DNA of 32,674 nt from assembly GCF_002836945.1 (NCBI RefSeq), contig NZ_NIJM01000046.1, positions 1 to 32,674 on the forward strand, written 5' to 3'. This stretch comes from Shewanella chilikensis. GTDB lineage: Bacteria; Pseudomonadota; Gammaproteobacteria; Enterobacterales; Shewanellaceae. A program made the translations under genes and the position numbers. A model generated the notes under the pieces. The model made no database searches. It was not told the origin of the DNA and saw only the letters and a program-made list of their open reading frames with translations. This document shows, in pieces, positions 30,325 through 32,674 of this stretch (position 1 is its first letter; every line of letters begins with the position of its first letter).

Positions 30325-32507
30325 TGACTCAATCCTTGTTGCTCCAGGTCACTGCGCAGCTGCCGCTCCAGCGCCAGCCCCTGTTGAAAGTCCTGTTCAG
30401 ATATCCCGTATTGCAACCAATTCAGGCCATTATCCCACTGATTCAGCTGCAGCAAACGGCGGCAGAGCTCATCCACCTCTCTGGCATCCAGCGCGCAGAA
30501 CAGGCCCCTCATGGCCGGTAGCTTGTCGATAAACTGCGCCTCACTCAGCTCACTGAGCCAGTGATTCAGCATGGGCAACAGGCCATGGTCTTGCCGCAAC
30601 CAGTGCGGCACCACCTTGAGCAACGCCTCAATCGCAGGGAAGGGATCGTTTTGCAGCTGCAACTGTTGCAGCAGTGGCGCCGGGTCCAACTTGTCCAGCT
30701 CGATAGCCAAGGCCTGCAGGACAAAATAGAGCACGGGGCGATGGGCGTTATGGCTTGTCAACCAGCGCAGTCTGTCACGCCAGGGAGACTCGAGCTCGTC
30801 CTGATGCAAGACAGCTACGCTCTGCAGATCCAACAGTAACTTCAGCGCCTCTTCATCGCTCAGGCGGTTGATTGCCGGTAAATGAAAGCCGACCTGATGC
30901 CATAGGGCTTTTTGGTAAGCCAGCAGCTCAATATCGGCAAACAGTGGATGATGCGCTGCCGCCAGCAAGGTCATAAAGCTATTGGCCAGTTGCTGAATGT
31001 CGCTGCATTGGCTTATCTGCTGCGCAATGGCATGGGCGCTCAGCTCTTCCGGCATCCCCAGATGCAGTGCCAACACCAGTTTTTCCACCAGTTGCTGCAA
31101 ATCTTCCTGGGGCAACTCACTGAGCCGCCGTTTTACCACCAGCTCGAGACGCAGCCCCAGGCTGGATTTCTCGGCCAGTGCCACTTCCACCGCCGGAGTC
31201 CAATGATAGTTCCAATGTTCGTGGCGATGGTTGAACTTCAATTGCCGGATGACCGGCATACCATTTTGCGGCCTGGCAAAACCACTGCCCACAAACAGCA
31301 GCCGACACAGGAGGCGACGGCGCTCAATATGCTTGTCCGTCATGGCGTAGAGATCGAAGTGGCAGCGTCCCGGTTTTTCCGTCTGCAATCTGGCCTTGCG
31401 ACATAGCGCCAACACCTCTTCCACCAGCGGTAAACTGGGTTGGTCAGCCGGTAACTGCCCCAGGGCATCGCCGCTGAGCACCTTTTGCCAGGGTTCGAGT
31501 GTCGATGCCGACAGCTGCTGTTTAATCAGGCAGCTGCCCAGAGAATCCAGCAGATCATAGCTGCCGGGGCGCGCCAAGCCACGCAAACTACAGAGGGCCT
31601 GCAGATGCTCAAAGCAGTTTTTCTTATAGATCAGCGACAGTTGCGGCATCTGCTCCAAGAGGTAGAGCAACCAATCATCGGCGTTCAATTGCCGCTGCTG
31701 AAACTGCCAGCGACAGAAGGCCGGATAAGGCATACCGGCGCCGTAGCCTTTGCGGGCATCCAGCAAGGCGTCACTGAAACGGATCACAAAGCTGTCTTGC
31801 GTGTCATCGACGACGATCGCCTCGGCCTCGTCGGCAAAGTTAATCAACGCCGGGGTATGAAAACCACCTGTGAGCACGGCCACTCGCTCATAGCGGCGGC
31901 GGGCCGCCTTGATATGGGCCCGCATCTGGGTTTCACGGGCCAGATCGCCCATCTCTTCCAGGATGTCTGTGCCAAAGCAGGCACGACTGGCGGCGCAGAA
32001 CAGTAATACCTGGGTAAAGAAGCTCTCGGCCGAGGCGAAATTTTGTTGTTCAAACAAACGCTGCCAGAGTTCGTCGGCATCCCGGCAGCCCAGTTGTTGC
32101 TGTAGGCGGCGGCTGTAGTCCGAGCTTAAAAAGCGGCTATCACTCCAGCGGTTGCTTACACCACCCTCCTGCGCCTTTTCATCCAGATCGATGAAGATCA
32201 CCTCAATGCCCTGCGCCGTCGCCCAGCGCAGCGCCTGCCATTCGGGGCTGTTTTCGGCCAGAGGGTAGTAGCTGCCACTCTGATAGATGGCAATGGGCGG
32301 CACCACAGTATCACGCTGCAGTAGTGACTGATGGCGGATAAAACTGCCGGGGGCTTCTATTAACACAGCCTGGGGCTGCTGGCGCTGCAACTGCTCCAGC
32401 GCCATGGCGGCGCAGGCGGGGCTGTGATGCCGCAGCGGCAACCAGCACACCCCGGGATCGGCCGCGGCGGCCTTGAGCAGTTCGCCAAACTCCTCTCTAA
32501 GGAGCAT
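30309..32507 (-). CDS. yehM: DUF5682-family protein (YehM-like)
   Basis: A 732-aa protein of unknown biochemical function, corresponding to yehM in the E. coli yeh cluster. Its N-terminal ~250 residues contain conserved-looking motifs WLPLRHHSPACA, AVLIEAPGSF, VIFIDLDEKA and VLTGGFHTPAL, arranged somewhat like the Glu/His motifs of TIKI/TraB- or ChaN-like hydrolase folds (inference). The remainder is Leu/Gln-rich and helical. The start chosen is the ATG at 32507, because it overlaps the stop of the preceding gene (TGATG); a longer frame to 32642 runs out of phase through that preceding gene and is not credible. It is coupled to the VWA gene downstream. Confidence 0.8.
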   Translation of the reverse strand: MLLREEFGELLKAAAADPGVCWLPLRHHSPACAAMALEQLQRQQPQAVLIEAPGSFIRHQSLLQRDTVVPPIAIYQSGSYYPLAENSPEWQALRWATAQGIEVIFIDLDEKAQEGGVSNRWSDSRFLSSDYSRRLQQQLGCRDADELWQRLFEQQNFASAESFFTQVLLFCAASRACFGTDILEEMGDLARETQMRAHIKAARRRYERVAVLTGGFHTPALINFADEAEAIVVDDTQDSFVIRFSDALLDARKGYGAGMPYPAFCRWQFQQRQLNADDWLLYLLEQMPQLSLIYKKNCFEHLQALCSLRGLARPGSYDLLDSLGSCLIKQQLSASTLEPWQKVLSGDALGQLPADQPSLPLVEEVLALCRKARLQTEKPGRCHFDLYAMTDKHIERRRLLCRLLFVGSGFARPQNGMPVIRQLKFNHRHEHWNYHWTPAVEVALAEKSSLGLRLELVVKRRLSELPQEDLQQLVEKLVLALHLGMPEELSAHAIAQQISQCSDIQQLANSFMTLLAAAHHPLFADIELLAYQKALWHQVGFHLPAINRLSDEEALKLLLDLQSVAVLHQDELESPWRDRLRWLTSHNAHRPVLYFVLQALAIELDKLDPAPLLQQLQLQNDPFPAIEALLKVVPHWLRQDHGLLPMLNHWLSELSEAQFIDKLPAMRGLFCALDAREVDELCRRLLQLNQWDNGLNWLQYGISEQDFQQGLALERQLRSDLEQQGLSQWMSN

Positions 32508-32674
32508 CACCTCATCCACAGCGCTTTTCCTGCCTGGAAGAAGGCTTGCCAGCCCTGGCGCTCTCGGGCGACCACATCCATGTAATGAGCTAGCTTCTTC
32601 ACATCGTCGGCCTTGTCCTTGATTAAGTCGGATCGTAGCCATGTCGTTCTGTGGGCCAAGGAGTTGCGGATACG
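32507..32674 (-). CDS. C-terminal end of a gene at the YehL (MoxR-type AAA ATPase) position, partial
   Basis: The minus strand is open from the window edge for 55 codons, ending WLRSDLIKDKADDVKKLAHY then MDVVARERQGWQAFFQAGKA and LWMR with a TGA that overlaps the DUF5682 start (TGATG). The composition looks coding, and the overlap shows it belongs to the same operon. In the yeh cluster the gene before yehM is yehL, a MoxR-family AAA ATPase. No ATPase motif can be seen in this short tail, so the assignment rests on position only. Confidence 0.55.
   Translation of the reverse strand, partial: RIRNSLAHRTTWLRSDLIKDKADDVKKLAHYMDVVARERQGWQAFFQAGKALWMR

Noticed and set aside
1..32674. CRISPR arrays, tRNA or rRNA genes, riboswitches
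   Set aside because: I looked for regularly spaced repeats, cloverleaf-like segments and conserved RNA motifs and saw none I could support.

Overview
The window looks like a piece of a marine gamma-proteobacterial chromosome, most likely Shewanella or a close relative. This is inferred from an 11-haem periplasmic cytochrome c paired with a TorF-type outer-membrane protein, a large TonB-dependent receptor and general gene style, not from a database match. It divides into a visibly AT-rich, mobile-element-laden accessory half (about 1-14,350) and a more GC-rich, tidy chromosomal half (about 14,350-32,674).

Accessory half, part 1 (367-4756): a compact class II microcin/bacteriocin-type cluster. 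It has an HlyD-type membrane fusion protein, a C39-peptidase ABC exporter, three consecutive tiny genes for double-glycine-leader peptides (54, 47 and 48 aa, too short for ordinary gene calling) with Gly/Ala-rich, GxxxG-containing cores, then an 83-aa three-helix membrane protein that is the best immunity candidate. The exporter would cleave the leaders and, with a chromosomally encoded TolC, secrete the cores.

Accessory half, part 2 (4890-14,347): insertion-sequence wreckage around a defence-type gene block on the minus strand. A frameshifted IS1595-type relic is followed by an IS5-family element (5426-6478). Its inner end cuts hsdR after codon 19. At the far side a second, inverted and decayed IS5 element (12,806-14,347), itself split by an IS630 element, cuts hsdS so that only its last ~38 codons remain. 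Between the two hsd stubs lies a tightly packed operon: an unrecognised (possibly HEPN-like) 260-aa protein, a DUF4145/SF1-helicase fusion, a TPR plus OB/cold-shock-like protein, and an HrgA-like protein with a probable PD-(D/E)xK fold. HsdS-tail motifs (SGEIE) occur three times, like scars of modular insertion at the hsdS 3' end. No hsdM is present, and both transposases examined in detail carry an in-frame TAA.

Chromosomal half: a pseudouridine synthase whose C-terminus is rewritten by the IS5 end, a LON-domain protein, a patatin-like phospholipase, a TonB-dependent receptor, a YhcH/EbgC-type protein, a lysozyme-inhibitor-like lipoprotein, a Crp/Fnr regulator, and a translationally coupled pnuC-type transporter and nucleoside phosphorylase. 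A divergent LysR regulator follows with a CRP-like site upstream, then the 11-haem cytochrome/TorF pair. The window ends with a coupled minus-strand operon matching the E. coli yehL-yehM-yehP-yehQ order (AAA ATPase tail, DUF5682, VWA, SWIM).
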